Positions 1-6,983 of a stretch of 9,369 bases of DNA are shown one piece after another; within the stretch, counting starts at the first letter, position 1; each line of letters starts with the position of its first letter. The stretch comes from Flaviramulus sp. Its GTDB lineage: Bacteria; Bacteroidota; Bacteroidia; Flavobacteriales; Flavobacteriaceae. The position numbers and the translations under genes are program-made. Below the pieces are notes generated by a model. That model made no database searches. It was not told the DNA's origin and saw only the letters and a program-made list of their open reading frames with translations. The DNA is taken from positions 1 to 9,369 of the forward strand of contig JALRJA010000345.1 in NCBI GenBank assembly GCA_023255235.1, given 5' to 3'.

Positions 1-1
1 A

Positions 2-244
2 TATAAACTATCATTAAAACCCGCTTATACTATTGTTGAATTAAGAGAACACTCTCCAGCTCATAAAGTAGGCTTGTTAATAGGAGATATTATTATTAGC
101 ATAAACGGCAGGGCTTCCCACAATTTTTCATTGCAACAAATTACCGAAATGTTTTATCAAGAGGCTGGAAAAAAAATAAGACTAAAAGTAGATAGACAAG
201 GGCAACTAATAAACAAGAGTTTTATTTTAAAAAGCCCATTATAA
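2..244 (+). CDS. PDZ-domain protein, C-terminal part (5' end outside window)
   Basis: An open frame enters from the left edge and ends at the TAA at 242-244, giving about 80 residues. The visible part reads as a PDZ domain: a carboxylate-binding-loop-like start (YTIVELREHSPAHKVGL), then the typical GD(I)IISING turn (residues about 29-36 of the visible part), a helix (LQQITEMFYQ) and a last strand (KKIRLKVDRQG). The SPA-x-x-x-GL-x-x-GD pattern is characteristic of PDZ domains in bacterial proteases. In Flavobacteriaceae, a C-terminal PDZ domain of this kind commonly follows a retropepsin-like aspartyl protease domain. That would be my guess for the missing N-terminal part, but no catalytic residue lies in the window. 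It converges with the DUF1573 gene and ends just before the palindrome at 247-280. Confidence 0.75.
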   Translation, partial: YKLSLKPAYTIVELREHSPAHKVGLLIGDIIISINGRASHNFSLQQITEMFYQEAGKKIRLKVDRQGQLINKSFILKSPL

Positions 245-246
245 AT

Positions 247-280
247 AACACGCTATGTAAATTAATTTACATAGCGTGTT
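247..280. terminator. Perfect 34-bp palindrome, probable bidirectional terminator
   Basis: The arm AACACGCTATGTAAATT (247-263) is followed directly by its exact reverse complement (264-280), with no mismatch. In RNA it would form a stem of about 15 bp with a tiny AUUA/UUAA loop from either strand. It starts 3 nt after the PDZ gene's stop and ends 14 nt before the end of the convergent DUF1573 gene, the expected place for a shared terminator. Neither side has a long uninterrupted T tract, so it is not a textbook intrinsic terminator. A protein-binding dyad remains possible. Confidence 0.6.
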
Positions 281-294
281 TAATAAAGTTAGTA

Positions 295-711
295 TTATTG
301 TTGCACAACACTTTTTGTCTTTTTTTCAAGTAAATTCACATTACTAGAGTCTATTACTTCACCTTTAATTTTTAAAGCAACAGTAGGTGTTTCTGCATTT
401 GATATAACGGTAATAGTTTTTCTAATAGGGTTTACTCTGTTAGTGTCATACTTTACTTCAATTTCGCCTGTGTCTCCAGGTAAGATAGGTGCTTCTGGTT
501 TCTTAGGAATAGTACAACCACAGCTTGAGTTTACCTTAGATATAATAAGAGGCTCATTACCAGTATTAGTAAATTCAAAAACTCTTACACCGTTAGACCC
601 TTTTTCAATAGTTCCATAATCTATAGTATCAGTTTTAAACTCTATTTTGGCTTGTGCACTTAGTGTAAAACTGATTAACCCAATAAATAAAATAGTAATT
701 AATTGCTTCAT
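295..711 (-). CDS. Secreted DUF1573 domain protein
   Basis: This 138-residue protein begins with a classical signal peptide (K at position 2-3, hydrophobic stretch about 4-18, likely cleavage after SA or AQA, residues 19-21). The mature part is one DUF1573 domain of the immunoglobulin-like, ASPM/SPD-2/Hydin-related type: the opening FDYG-like strand (IDYGTIEKG, about 30-38), FEFTNTGNEPLII, the hallmark SSCGCT (62-67, Cys64 and Cys66), then PGDTGEIEV and a closing IKGEV strand. The last 20 or so residues are a polar tail. Such proteins are very common in Bacteroidota, exported to the periplasm or surface, and of unknown function. The start ATG is placed directly before the signal peptide, and the gene has a good promoter upstream (799-829). 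It diverges from valS and probably forms a single-gene transcript. Confidence 0.9.
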   Translation of the reverse strand: MKQLITILFIGLISFTLSAQAKIEFKTDTIDYGTIEKGSNGVRVFEFTNTGNEPLIISKVNSSCGCTIPKKPEAPILPGDTGEIEVKYDTNRVNPIRKTITVISNAETPTVALKIKGEVIDSSNVNLLEKKTKSVVQQ

Positions 712-798
712 GATTTTTAATTTTTATTTTTAAAATAATATCTTTCTAATCAATATGTTATAAAAAGATGTTTAGTTATTATAATCTTTAATTCAATT

Positions 799-829
799 CA
801 AACATACTCACTTTTATACAATCTGCAAA
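799..829 (-). promoter_or_regulatory. Bacteroidota-type promoter for the DUF1573 gene
   Basis: On the minus strand, TTTG (829-826, within TTTTG) is followed after exactly 19 nt by TATGTTTG (806-799). This matches the Bacteroidota primary sigma consensus TTTG / 19-20 nt / TAnnTTTG at every fixed position. The predicted transcript would start near 792 and carry a leader of about 80 nt before the ATG at 711. Confidence 0.65.
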
Positions 830-948
830 AATTGTAGAAAACTAAATTATGTTTAGCATATTTAAAAGTACTAACAATTTTTTATTTAGCCAGTTTAAAA
901 AGTGTTAAAATATAATTTTAATAACTTATTATCAAACACAGATATAAC

Positions 949-979
949 TTTCACAGAAAAAGAAATATAAGTACTTTTG
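949..979 (+). promoter_or_regulatory. Bacteroidota-type promoter for valS
   Basis: TTTC (949-952) is followed after 19 nt by TACTTTTG (972-979), a full match to TAnnTTTG with one mismatch in the -33 box. The predicted start point lies near 986, leaving a leader of about 24 nt to the ATG at 1010. The TTG at 977-979, which would otherwise extend the valS frame, forms part of this -7 element and so is probably not translated. Confidence 0.6.
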
Positions 980-1009
980 CTTTTCATTATTCAAAAACTA
1001 TTCCAAAGT

Positions 1010-3643
1010 ATGCAAATACCATCAAAATATGATGCAAGTCAGGTAGAGAGTAAGTGGTACAATTACTGGATGAAACACAATTATTTTCACTCAGAACCAG
1101 ATGAAAGAGAACCATATACCATTGTCATACCACCTCCAAACGTTACAGGTGTTTTGCACATGGGGCATATGCTTAATAACACCATACAAGATGTGTTAAT
1201 TCGTCGTGCGCGGTTACTAGGCAAAAATGCCTGTTGGGTACCCGGCACAGACCACGCATCTATTGCCACAGAGGCTAAAGTTGTTGCAAAGCTTAAAGAG
1301 CAAGGTATTAATAAACATGATTTAACAAGAGACGAATTTTTAAAACATGCTTGGGATTGGACACATGAATATGGAGGCGTTATACTGCAGCAGCTTAAAA
1401 AATTAGGATGCTCATGTGATTGGGATAGAACCAAGTTTACCATGGATGAAAACATGTCTGAATCTGTTATACAAGTTTTTGTTGATTTATATAATAAAGG
1501 CTTAATTTATCGCGGATATAGAATGGTAAATTGGGATCCCGAAGCTAAAACCACACTATCTGATGAAGAAGTTATTCATGAAGAACAACAAGGAACCCTC
1601 TATTATTTAAACTATAAGATTGAAGGTAGTAATGAAACAATTACCATTGCAACCACACGCCCAGAAACCATTTTTGGCGATACAGCTATTTGTATTAATC
1701 CTAATGATAATAGATTTTCTCGCTTACGCGGAAAAAAAGCCATTGTTCCTATATGCAATAGGGTAATTCCAATAATTGAAGACGACTATGTCGATATCGA
1801 GTTTGGAACAGGCTGTTTAAAAGTTACGCCAGCACATGATGAAAACGATAAAAACCTTGGAGATAAACACAACTTACAAGTTATTGATATTTTTAATGAA
1901 GACGCATCATTAAACAGTTTTGGGTTGCATTATCAAGGCAAAGACCGATTTGTAGTACGTCAAGAAATAGCAAACGAACTAAAAGAAAAAGGCTTTTTAG
2001 TAAAAACCGAAACCCATATTAATAAAGTAGGCACTTCAGAACGAACAAAAGCCATTATAGAACCAAGACTCAGTGACCAGTGGTTTTTAAAAATGGAAGA
2101 ATTAGCTAAACCAGCTATAAAAGCTGTTTTAGAAGATGCTAACGTAAAGTTATTTCCAAAAAAATTTGAAAGTACCTACCGCCATTGGATGGACAATATT
2201 AGAGATTGGAATATTTCTAGGCAGTTACTTTGGGGTCAGCAAATACCTGCTTACTACTATGCAGACGGAAAAGAAGATTTTGTAGTTGCTCAAAATATAG
2301 ATGAAGCATTAGAAAAAGCTAGAATTAAAACAGGAAACTCTAAGCTTCAAGCTGCAAATTTAAAACAAGACCCAGACACTCTAGATACGTGGTTTTCGTC
2401 GTGGTTATGGCCAATTAGCGTATTTGATGGTATTAGAAACCCAGAAAACAAAGACATTTCATACTATTACCCAACCAATGATTTGGTTACGGGTCCAGAT
2501 ATTTTATTTTTTTGGGTAGCTAGAATGATTATTGCTGGGTATGAATACCAAGGTAAGCAACCATTTAGCAATGTTTATTTAACCGGTTTGGTGCGTGATA
2601 AACAACGCCAAAAAATGAGTAAGCAATTAGGAAACTCTCCAGATGCTTTAAAACTTATTGAACAATATAGTGCAGACGGTGTTCGTGTTGGCTTGTTATT
2701 GAGCTCTGCAGCCGGCAATGACTTAATGTTTGATGAACTCTTATGCCAACAAGGAAAAGGGTTTGGAAACAAAATTTGGAATGCCTACAGGTTGGTAAAC
2801 GGTTGGGAAATTGATGCAAGCATTACTCAGCCAGAATCTAATGAAATAGCCATAGCTTGGTATCAAGCTAAATTTCAAAAAGCATTGATAGAGTTAGAAG
2901 ACCACTTTAGTAAATACCGTTTAAGCGATGCTTTAATGACTATTTATAAACTTATTTTTGATGATTTTTGTAGTTGGTTACTAGAAATGATAAAACCCGA
3001 ATTTGGTAAACCTATTGATAAACACACATATAATTCAATAATAGATATTTTTGAAGATAACTTAAAAATTATACATCCGTTCATGCCATTTTTAACCGAA
3101 GACATTTGGCATTACATTAAAGACAGAAGCCCACAAGAAGCTTTAATTATTTCAAAGTGGCCTGAAACAAAACCAGTAAACCAAAGTTTAATTCCAGAAT
3201 TTGAATTAGCATCAGAAGTAATATCAGGCATTAGAAACATACGAAAACAAAAACATATTCCCTTTAAAGAAACCATTAGTTTTTCTGTAATAAATAATGA
3301 GAATACCAGCCATACTTTTGATAGTATTATTGCCAAACTAGGAAATTTAGAATCGGTAAACTATGTTTCAGAAGCTATTGAAGGAGCATTAACTTTTAGA
3401 GTAAAATCAAACGAGTATTTTATACCAATACAAGGTGCTATTGATGTAGAAGCCGAAATAAAAAAATTAACAGATGAGTTACAATATACTCAAGGTTTTC
3501 TAAAATCGGTACAAAACAAATTATCAAACGAACGCTTTGTAAACAATGCACCCGAAGAAGTTGTTGCTAGCGAAAAGAAAAAAGAAGCAGATGCTTTAGC
3601 AAAAATTGAAACACTTAAAACAAGTTTAGCTAGTTTAAAATAG
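1010..3643 (+). CDS. valS: Valyl-tRNA synthetase
   Basis: This class I aminoacyl-tRNA synthetase charges tRNA-Val in the cytoplasm. The 877-residue protein shows, in order: the ValRS signature PPNVTGVLHMGH with HIGH variant HMGH at 50-53; PGTDHASIATE shortly after; the CP1 editing domain, with TTRPET at 215-220; the WFSSWLWP segment; the KMSKS loop as KMSKQ at 535-539; a helical anticodon-binding domain (about 610-760); and a C-terminal charged coiled-coil arm (about 810-877) that in ValRS contacts the tRNA. The GTDHASIATE form and the C-terminal arm separate it from IleRS and LeuRS. The frame is open to a TTG at 977, but the ATG at 1010 (MQIPSKYD) is chosen: it fits the usual flavobacterial N-terminus, and the TTG sits inside the promoter. 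Length is normal. It converges with the DoxX-like gene, with 62 nt between them. Confidence 0.97.
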   Translation: MQIPSKYDASQVESKWYNYWMKHNYFHSEPDEREPYTIVIPPPNVTGVLHMGHMLNNTIQDVLIRRARLLGKNACWVPGTDHASIATEAKVVAKLKEQGINKHDLTRDEFLKHAWDWTHEYGGVILQQLKKLGCSCDWDRTKFTMDENMSESVIQVFVDLYNKGLIYRGYRMVNWDPEAKTTLSDEEVIHEEQQGTLYYLNYKIEGSNETITIATTRPETIFGDTAICINPNDNRFSRLRGKKAIVPICNRVIPIIEDDYVDIEFGTGCLKVTPAHDENDKNLGDKHNLQVIDIFNEDASLNSFGLHYQGKDRFVVRQEIANELKEKGFLVKTETHINKVGTSERTKAIIEPRLSDQWFLKMEELAKPAIKAVLEDANVKLFPKKFESTYRHWMDNIRDWNISRQLLWGQQIPAYYYADGKEDFVVAQNIDEALEKARIKTGNSKLQAANLKQDPDTLDTWFSSWLWPISVFDGIRNPENKDISYYYPTNDLVTGPDILFFWVARMIIAGYEYQGKQPFSNVYLTGLVRDKQRQKMSKQLGNSPDALKLIEQYSADGVRVGLLLSSAAGNDLMFDELLCQQGKGFGNKIWNAYRLVNGWEIDASITQPESNEIAIAWYQAKFQKALIELEDHFSKYRLSDALMTIYKLIFDDFCSWLLEMIKPEFGKPIDKHTYNSIIDIFEDNLKIIHPFMPFLTEDIWHYIKDRSPQEALIISKWPETKPVNQSLIPEFELASEVISGIRNIRKQKHIPFKETISFSVINNENTSHTFDSIIAKLGNLESVNYVSEAIEGALTFRVKSNEYFIPIQGAIDVEAEIKKLTDELQYTQGFLKSVQNKLSNERFVNNAPEEVVASEKKKEADALAKIETLKTSLASLK

Positions 3644-3705
3644 AGTTTGTTTCTATTTCAGTTAAAATAATAACACGTTTTTTCTAATTGTGGTTACTAT
3701 CAAAA

Positions 3706-4086
3706 TTAATTAAAAAGAGGGCGGTATTTTTTTCTAAAATTAAATACCAGCAACACGTTTAATATAGCAACAATTAAAGCAGGCCAAATTTTAACTAAAT
3801 CAGCATTAGAAAGATTAAAAATCAAAAATGAAATAGTTAAAGGAAATAGCACTATAACAATAAAAGGCGACCATTTATTGAAAATTAAAAACAAACCAAT
3901 TAGAATTTCAAACATATATAAATAAGGTAGATAAGCTGCAACAGCATCTATAAAATCTCTGGTGTTATCGGGCATTTCGCCATAAGTAAAAGGTATAAAG
4001 TGTATAAATTGATTCAATGCATAAACAACTAAAAACAATCCTAAAATAATTCTATACCAATTATTGGTTTTTGAGTTTGTTTCCAT
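3706..4086 (-). CDS. DoxX-like integral membrane protein
   Basis: This 126-residue protein has four predicted membrane helices: about 11-30 (IILGLFLVVYALNQFIHFIP), 48-68, 71-91 (SPFIVIVLFPLTISFLIFNL) and 98-117 (WPALIVAILNVLLVFNF). The pattern of R-x-x-LGL at the start of helix 1, a polar Asn and His within it, an acidic residue at the start of the helix 2 EILIG segment and a short KYRPLF tail fits the small DoxX/DoxX-like family common in Flavobacteriaceae. The biochemical role of these proteins is not settled; some members associate with quinone or redox functions, but nothing here shows a substrate. It stands alone, convergent with valS and divergent from dnaG. I found no TAnnTTTG promoter upstream; the 204-nt gap to dnaG holds a small dyad at 4163-4176. 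Confidence 0.7.
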   Translation of the reverse strand: METNSKTNNWYRIILGLFLVVYALNQFIHFIPFTYGEMPDNTRDFIDAVAAYLPYLYMFEILIGLFLIFNKWSPFIVIVLFPLTISFLIFNLSNADLVKIWPALIVAILNVLLVFNFRKKYRPLFN

Positions 4087-4162
4087 AAAAGATAATTTAA
4101 ATTCAATAAAAAAAGATAAACTAATTAGTTTGTGAAGGTAGTAGATGTTAAAAAGTTAAAAT

Positions 4163-4176
4163 ATGATTATTATCAT
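4163..4176. repeat. Small dyad ATGAT-TATT-ATCAT in the DoxX-like/dnaG divergent gap
   Basis: A 5-bp inverted repeat with a 4-nt spacer lies 77 nt upstream of the DoxX-like ATG and 115 nt upstream of dnaG. It could be a weak operator or chance in AT-rich DNA. The remainder of 4087-4290 shows only the candidate dnaG promoter. Confidence 0.2.
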
Positions 4177-4240
4177 GTAATTTTTTTCATTTTATTATGC
4201 CAATATACAGCCTAATTTTACTATTTGAGATGGTTTTAAA

Positions 4241-4271
4241 TTTCAAAAATCAATTGTTTATAGTACATTTA
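4241..4271 (+). promoter_or_regulatory. Candidate promoter for dnaG
   Basis: TTTC (4241-4244) is followed after 19 nt by TACATTTA (4264-4271), one mismatch from TAnnTTTG and one from the TTTG box. Spacing equals that at valS. It would place the transcript start near 4278, giving a very short leader before the TTG at 4291. An almost identical -7 box (TACATTTA) lies upstream of the response regulator gene. Confidence 0.4.
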
Positions 4272-4290
4272 CAGTTCTAAAATTGTTACT

Positions 4291-6249
4291 TTGATATCAC
4301 AATCAACCATAGACCAAGTATTTGAAACCGCTAGAGTAGAGGAGGTTATAGGTGATTTTGTGCAGCTTAAAAAATCAGGTAGTAATTACAAAGGTTTGAG
4401 TCCTTTTAGTGATGAACGCTCGCCTAGTTTTATGGTATCGCCAGTTAAGCAAATTTGGAAAGATTTCTCAAGCGGGAAAGGAGGTACAGTAGTTGCTTTT
4501 TTAATGGAACATGAACATTTTACCTACCCAGAAGCCATTAAATATCTAGCTAAAAAATATAATATTGAAATAGAAGAAACAGAGCAAAGTGATGAACAAA
4601 AAGAGCAAGCCAATGAACGCGAGAGTTTATACTTGGTAAATGAGTTTGCCAACACCTATTTTCAAAAAACTTTACACAAAACAGATCAAGGAAAATCTAT
4701 TGGGTTAAGCTACTTTAAAGAAAGAGGGTTTACACAAGAAACTATAAAAAAATTTAACTTAGGTTATGCACTCAACCAGTGGCAACCCTTTACAGATGAA
4801 GCTTTAAAACAAGGCTATAATATAGACTATTTAGAAAAAACAGGACTTACCATAGTAAAAGACGATAAACGCTTTGATAGATTTAAAGGGCGTGTTATGT
4901 TTCCTATAAAAAGTATGAGCGGTCGTGTGTTGGGTTTTGGCGGTCGCATTTTAATTAATGATAAAAAAGTAGCCAAATATGTTAACTCACCAGAAAGTGA
5001 GGTGTATCAAAAAAGCAAAGTTCTTTATGGTATTTACCATGCCAAACAAAGTATTGCAAAAGACGATAACTGCTACCTAGTTGAAGGCTATACAGATGTT
5101 ATTCAATTTCATCAAACCGGAATTAAAAATGTGGTATCATCATCAGGTACTGCCTTAACCTCAGAACAAATAAGACTTATAAACAGACTCACTAAAAACA
5201 TCACAGTACTTTTTGATGGTGATGCAGCGGGTATGAGAGCTTCGCTACGCGGAATTGATTTAATTTTAGAACAAGGTATGAACGTTAAAGTTTGTACGTT
5301 TCCTGAAGGCGAAGACCCTGATAGTTTTGCCAAAGCAAATACCCTTGAAGAAGTAACCTTATTTTTAGAAGAAAACGCTAAAGATTTTATTCAGTTTAAA
5401 GCCTCTATTTTATTTGAAGAATCAAAAAACGACCCAATAAAAAAAGCTGAAACAGTAAGAGATATTGTAAACAGTATTTCTAAAATACCAGACCGCATAA
5501 AAAAAGAAATTTATATTCAAGAATGTGCTAGAATTATGGATATAAGTGAAGAGGTTTTGTTTAGTACCTTAGCACAAATTGGTAAAAAAGAATTACAAGA
5601 AAAGAGTAAAGAGCATCAAAAAGAGCAAAAAGCCTTCCAAGTAGTAAAACAAGAACAGCCAATAAATAAAGTTAATATTCAATATGTTTTAGAACGAAAA
5701 ATTGTTGAAGTATTGCTACTCTACGGAAATAAAACCGAAGATTTTGAAGACTTAGTTTTAAAAGAAAATGAAAAAGGCGAATTAATTTTAGAACCTGTAG
5801 TGCATCAAACTAAAGTTTTTGAAAAGGTGTTTTTAGATTTACAAGATGATGAAATGGAGTTTTCAAACCCTCAATTTAAAACACTATATTACACTATAAT
5901 AGATACCTTAAATCAAAATCCAGATTTTGAGTTGAAAAGTTTTATAAATCAAGTAAGCCCTGAAATAGCCCATGAGATTACAACCATTTTAATGGAAGAC
6001 GAACGCTATACTTTAGATAACTGGAACAGAATGAATATTTTTCCAAAAGAAAAATCAAATAATATAGCACAATTGGTAAGTGAAACTATTTTAAGTTTAC
6101 GCTGCTTTTTAATTGACCAAAAAGTTAAACAATTTCAAGAAGAAACACTACACAATAAAATAGACACGAATAGAAATGTACTAGAAGAAGTAAAAGACTA
6201 TTCGAGTCTAAAAATGTTATTGTCTAGAAAATTAAACAGAGTTTTATAA
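4291..6249 (+). CDS. dnaG: DNA primase (zinc-ligand-less N-terminal domain)
   Basis: DnaG makes the RNA primers for chromosome replication. The 652-residue protein has an N-terminal zinc-ribbon-type domain (about 1-100), the RNA polymerase basic region RFKGRVMFPI (197-206) followed by GFGGR, and a TOPRIM catalytic core with the metal-binding acids in place: Glu265 (VEGYTD), Asp309 and Asp311 (FDGDAAG), and EDPD (341-344). A charged linker (about 425-450) leads to a C-terminal helicase-interaction region that is poorly conserved. In the N-terminal domain the fold landmarks are kept (PF, PSF, the GKGG turn), but the four metal ligands of other DnaG proteins are replaced by Ser37, Ser40, Asp58 and Ser61. 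The start is a TTG: the frame is closed by TAG at 4261-4263, no ATG or GTG lies between, and translation from TTG gives MISQSTID, the expected flavobacterial N-terminus. It overlaps the convergent regulator gene by 6 bp. Confidence 0.96.
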   Translation: MISQSTIDQVFETARVEEVIGDFVQLKKSGSNYKGLSPFSDERSPSFMVSPVKQIWKDFSSGKGGTVVAFLMEHEHFTYPEAIKYLAKKYNIEIEETEQSDEQKEQANERESLYLVNEFANTYFQKTLHKTDQGKSIGLSYFKERGFTQETIKKFNLGYALNQWQPFTDEALKQGYNIDYLEKTGLTIVKDDKRFDRFKGRVMFPIKSMSGRVLGFGGRILINDKKVAKYVNSPESEVYQKSKVLYGIYHAKQSIAKDDNCYLVEGYTDVIQFHQTGIKNVVSSSGTALTSEQIRLINRLTKNITVLFDGDAAGMRASLRGIDLILEQGMNVKVCTFPEGEDPDSFAKANTLEEVTLFLEENAKDFIQFKASILFEESKNDPIKKAETVRDIVNSISKIPDRIKKEIYIQECARIMDISEEVLFSTLAQIGKKELQEKSKEHQKEQKAFQVVKQEQPINKVNIQYVLERKIVEVLLLYGNKTEDFEDLVLKENEKGELILEPVVHQTKVFEKVFLDLQDDEMEFSNPQFKTLYYTIIDTLNQNPDFELKSFINQVSPEIAHEITTILMEDERYTLDNWNRMNIFPKEKSNNIAQLVSETILSLRCFLIDQKVKQFQEETLHNKIDTNRNVLEEVKDYSSLKMLLSRKLNRVL

Positions 6250-6876
6250 ATACTCTTGGTTTGCCTTTGTTTGATTTATTAAATCTACCAAATTGGTAAC
6301 TTTAAGTTTTGTCATTAAACGTGCTTTATAGGTACTAACGGTTTTTTCGTTAATATCTAACTCTTTAGAAATTTCTTTGTTTTTCTTACCTATTGTTAGA
6401 AGTTTTAAAACCTCGGCTTCTCTTGTAGATAATTTTCTATAGTAAGCACCATCTTTGTTGTTTCTAGCACCAAAAGCAAGCTGTTCTGTTAGAGAATCAC
6501 TTAAGTAAATACCACCATTATATACTTTTATAATGGCATCTCTAATAATATTGGGATTGGTAGATTTATGCAAAAAGGCACAAGCACCACCTTTTAAGGT
6601 GTTTATGGCATAAACATCTTCAGATTGAGCACTAAAAACAATGACTTTAATTTCTGGAAAATCAGTTCTTAAAAAACGCATAAGTGATAAACCGTTCAAT
6701 TTTGGAAAATCAATTTCTGTTATTATAATATCAACAGGATTGTCTTTCACAAATTCTAAAACAGATTCCCCATCTCCAAGAGTTCCAACAATTTTTATTT
6801 CTGAAGATTCTGAAAAAAGAGCCTCAAAACCCTTTCTGATAATTGGGTGATTATCTACTATTAAAAGTTTAATCAT
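6244..6876 (-). CDS. LuxR/NarL-type response regulator with Glu at the phospho-site
   Basis: A 210-residue two-domain transcription regulator. The receiver domain (about 1-120) keeps Asp8 (with Asn9 in place of the second acid), Ser82 and Lys104 (HKST). The position of the phospho-accepting aspartate is Glu54 (TEIDFP in place of the usual D-I-x-M-P). The C-terminal LuxR-type helix-turn-helix (about 147-201) is intact: LSTREAEVLKLL, NKEISKELDINEKTVSTYKARL. It should bind DNA as a dimer; with Glu54, normal phosphorylation is doubtful, and glutamate there can mimic the phosphorylated state in some regulators. No histidine kinase gene lies within the window. It sits 107 nt downstream of nadE on the same strand, with its own candidate promoter in the gap, and its last Leu codon and stop coincide with those of dnaG. 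Targets are unknown. Confidence 0.92.
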   Translation of the reverse strand: MIKLLIVDNHPIIRKGFEALFSESSEIKIVGTLGDGESVLEFVKDNPVDIIITEIDFPKLNGLSLMRFLRTDFPEIKVIVFSAQSEDVYAINTLKGGACAFLHKSTNPNIIRDAIIKVYNGGIYLSDSLTEQLAFGARNNKDGAYYRKLSTREAEVLKLLTIGKKNKEISKELDINEKTVSTYKARLMTKLKVTNLVDLINQTKANQEYL

Positions 6877-6949
6877 AATTAAAAAAGCTATTAGTTATTA
6901 ATATTTTAAACACCAGAGAAGCAATTATTATGAGAGATAAAGTGAAGTG

Positions 6950-6982
6950 TAAATGTAATATTTTTTTTTAAACTATACAAAA
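6950..6982 (-). promoter_or_regulatory. Candidate promoter for the response regulator gene
   Basis: On the minus strand, TTTTG (6982-6978) is followed after 20 nt by TACATTTA (6957-6950), one mismatch from TAnnTTTG. An A-rich tract (complement of the T run at 6961-6969) fills the spacer. It begins 2 nt past the nadE stop codon, so the regulator can be transcribed apart from nadE, with a leader of about 65 nt. Confidence 0.45.
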
Positions 6983-6983
6983 G

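Noticed and set aside
905..921. Inverted repeat TTAAAAT / ATTTTAA in the DUF1573-valS gap
   Set aside because: All A/T, 7 bp, in very AT-rich DNA; expected by chance, and it sits between the two promoters without matching a known site.
977..1009. N-terminal extension of valS from the TTG at 977
   Set aside because: The TTG is part of the -7 promoter element, and the extra residues are not part of the usual ValRS N-terminus.
1087..1455. Open frame of 122 codons on the minus strand inside valS
   Set aside because: It lies wholly antisense to a well-conserved part of valS, has no recognisable domain and no promoter-like element was noticed; it is a shadow of the real gene. The shorter antisense frames at 2575-2772, 3112-3336, 5112-5333 and the plus frame at 6641-6850 were rejected for the same reason.
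3644..3705. Search for a terminator between convergent valS and the DoxX-like gene
   Set aside because: Only a 4-bp stem (GTTA/TAAC) and a T run at about 3679-3684 are present; not enough to call a terminator.
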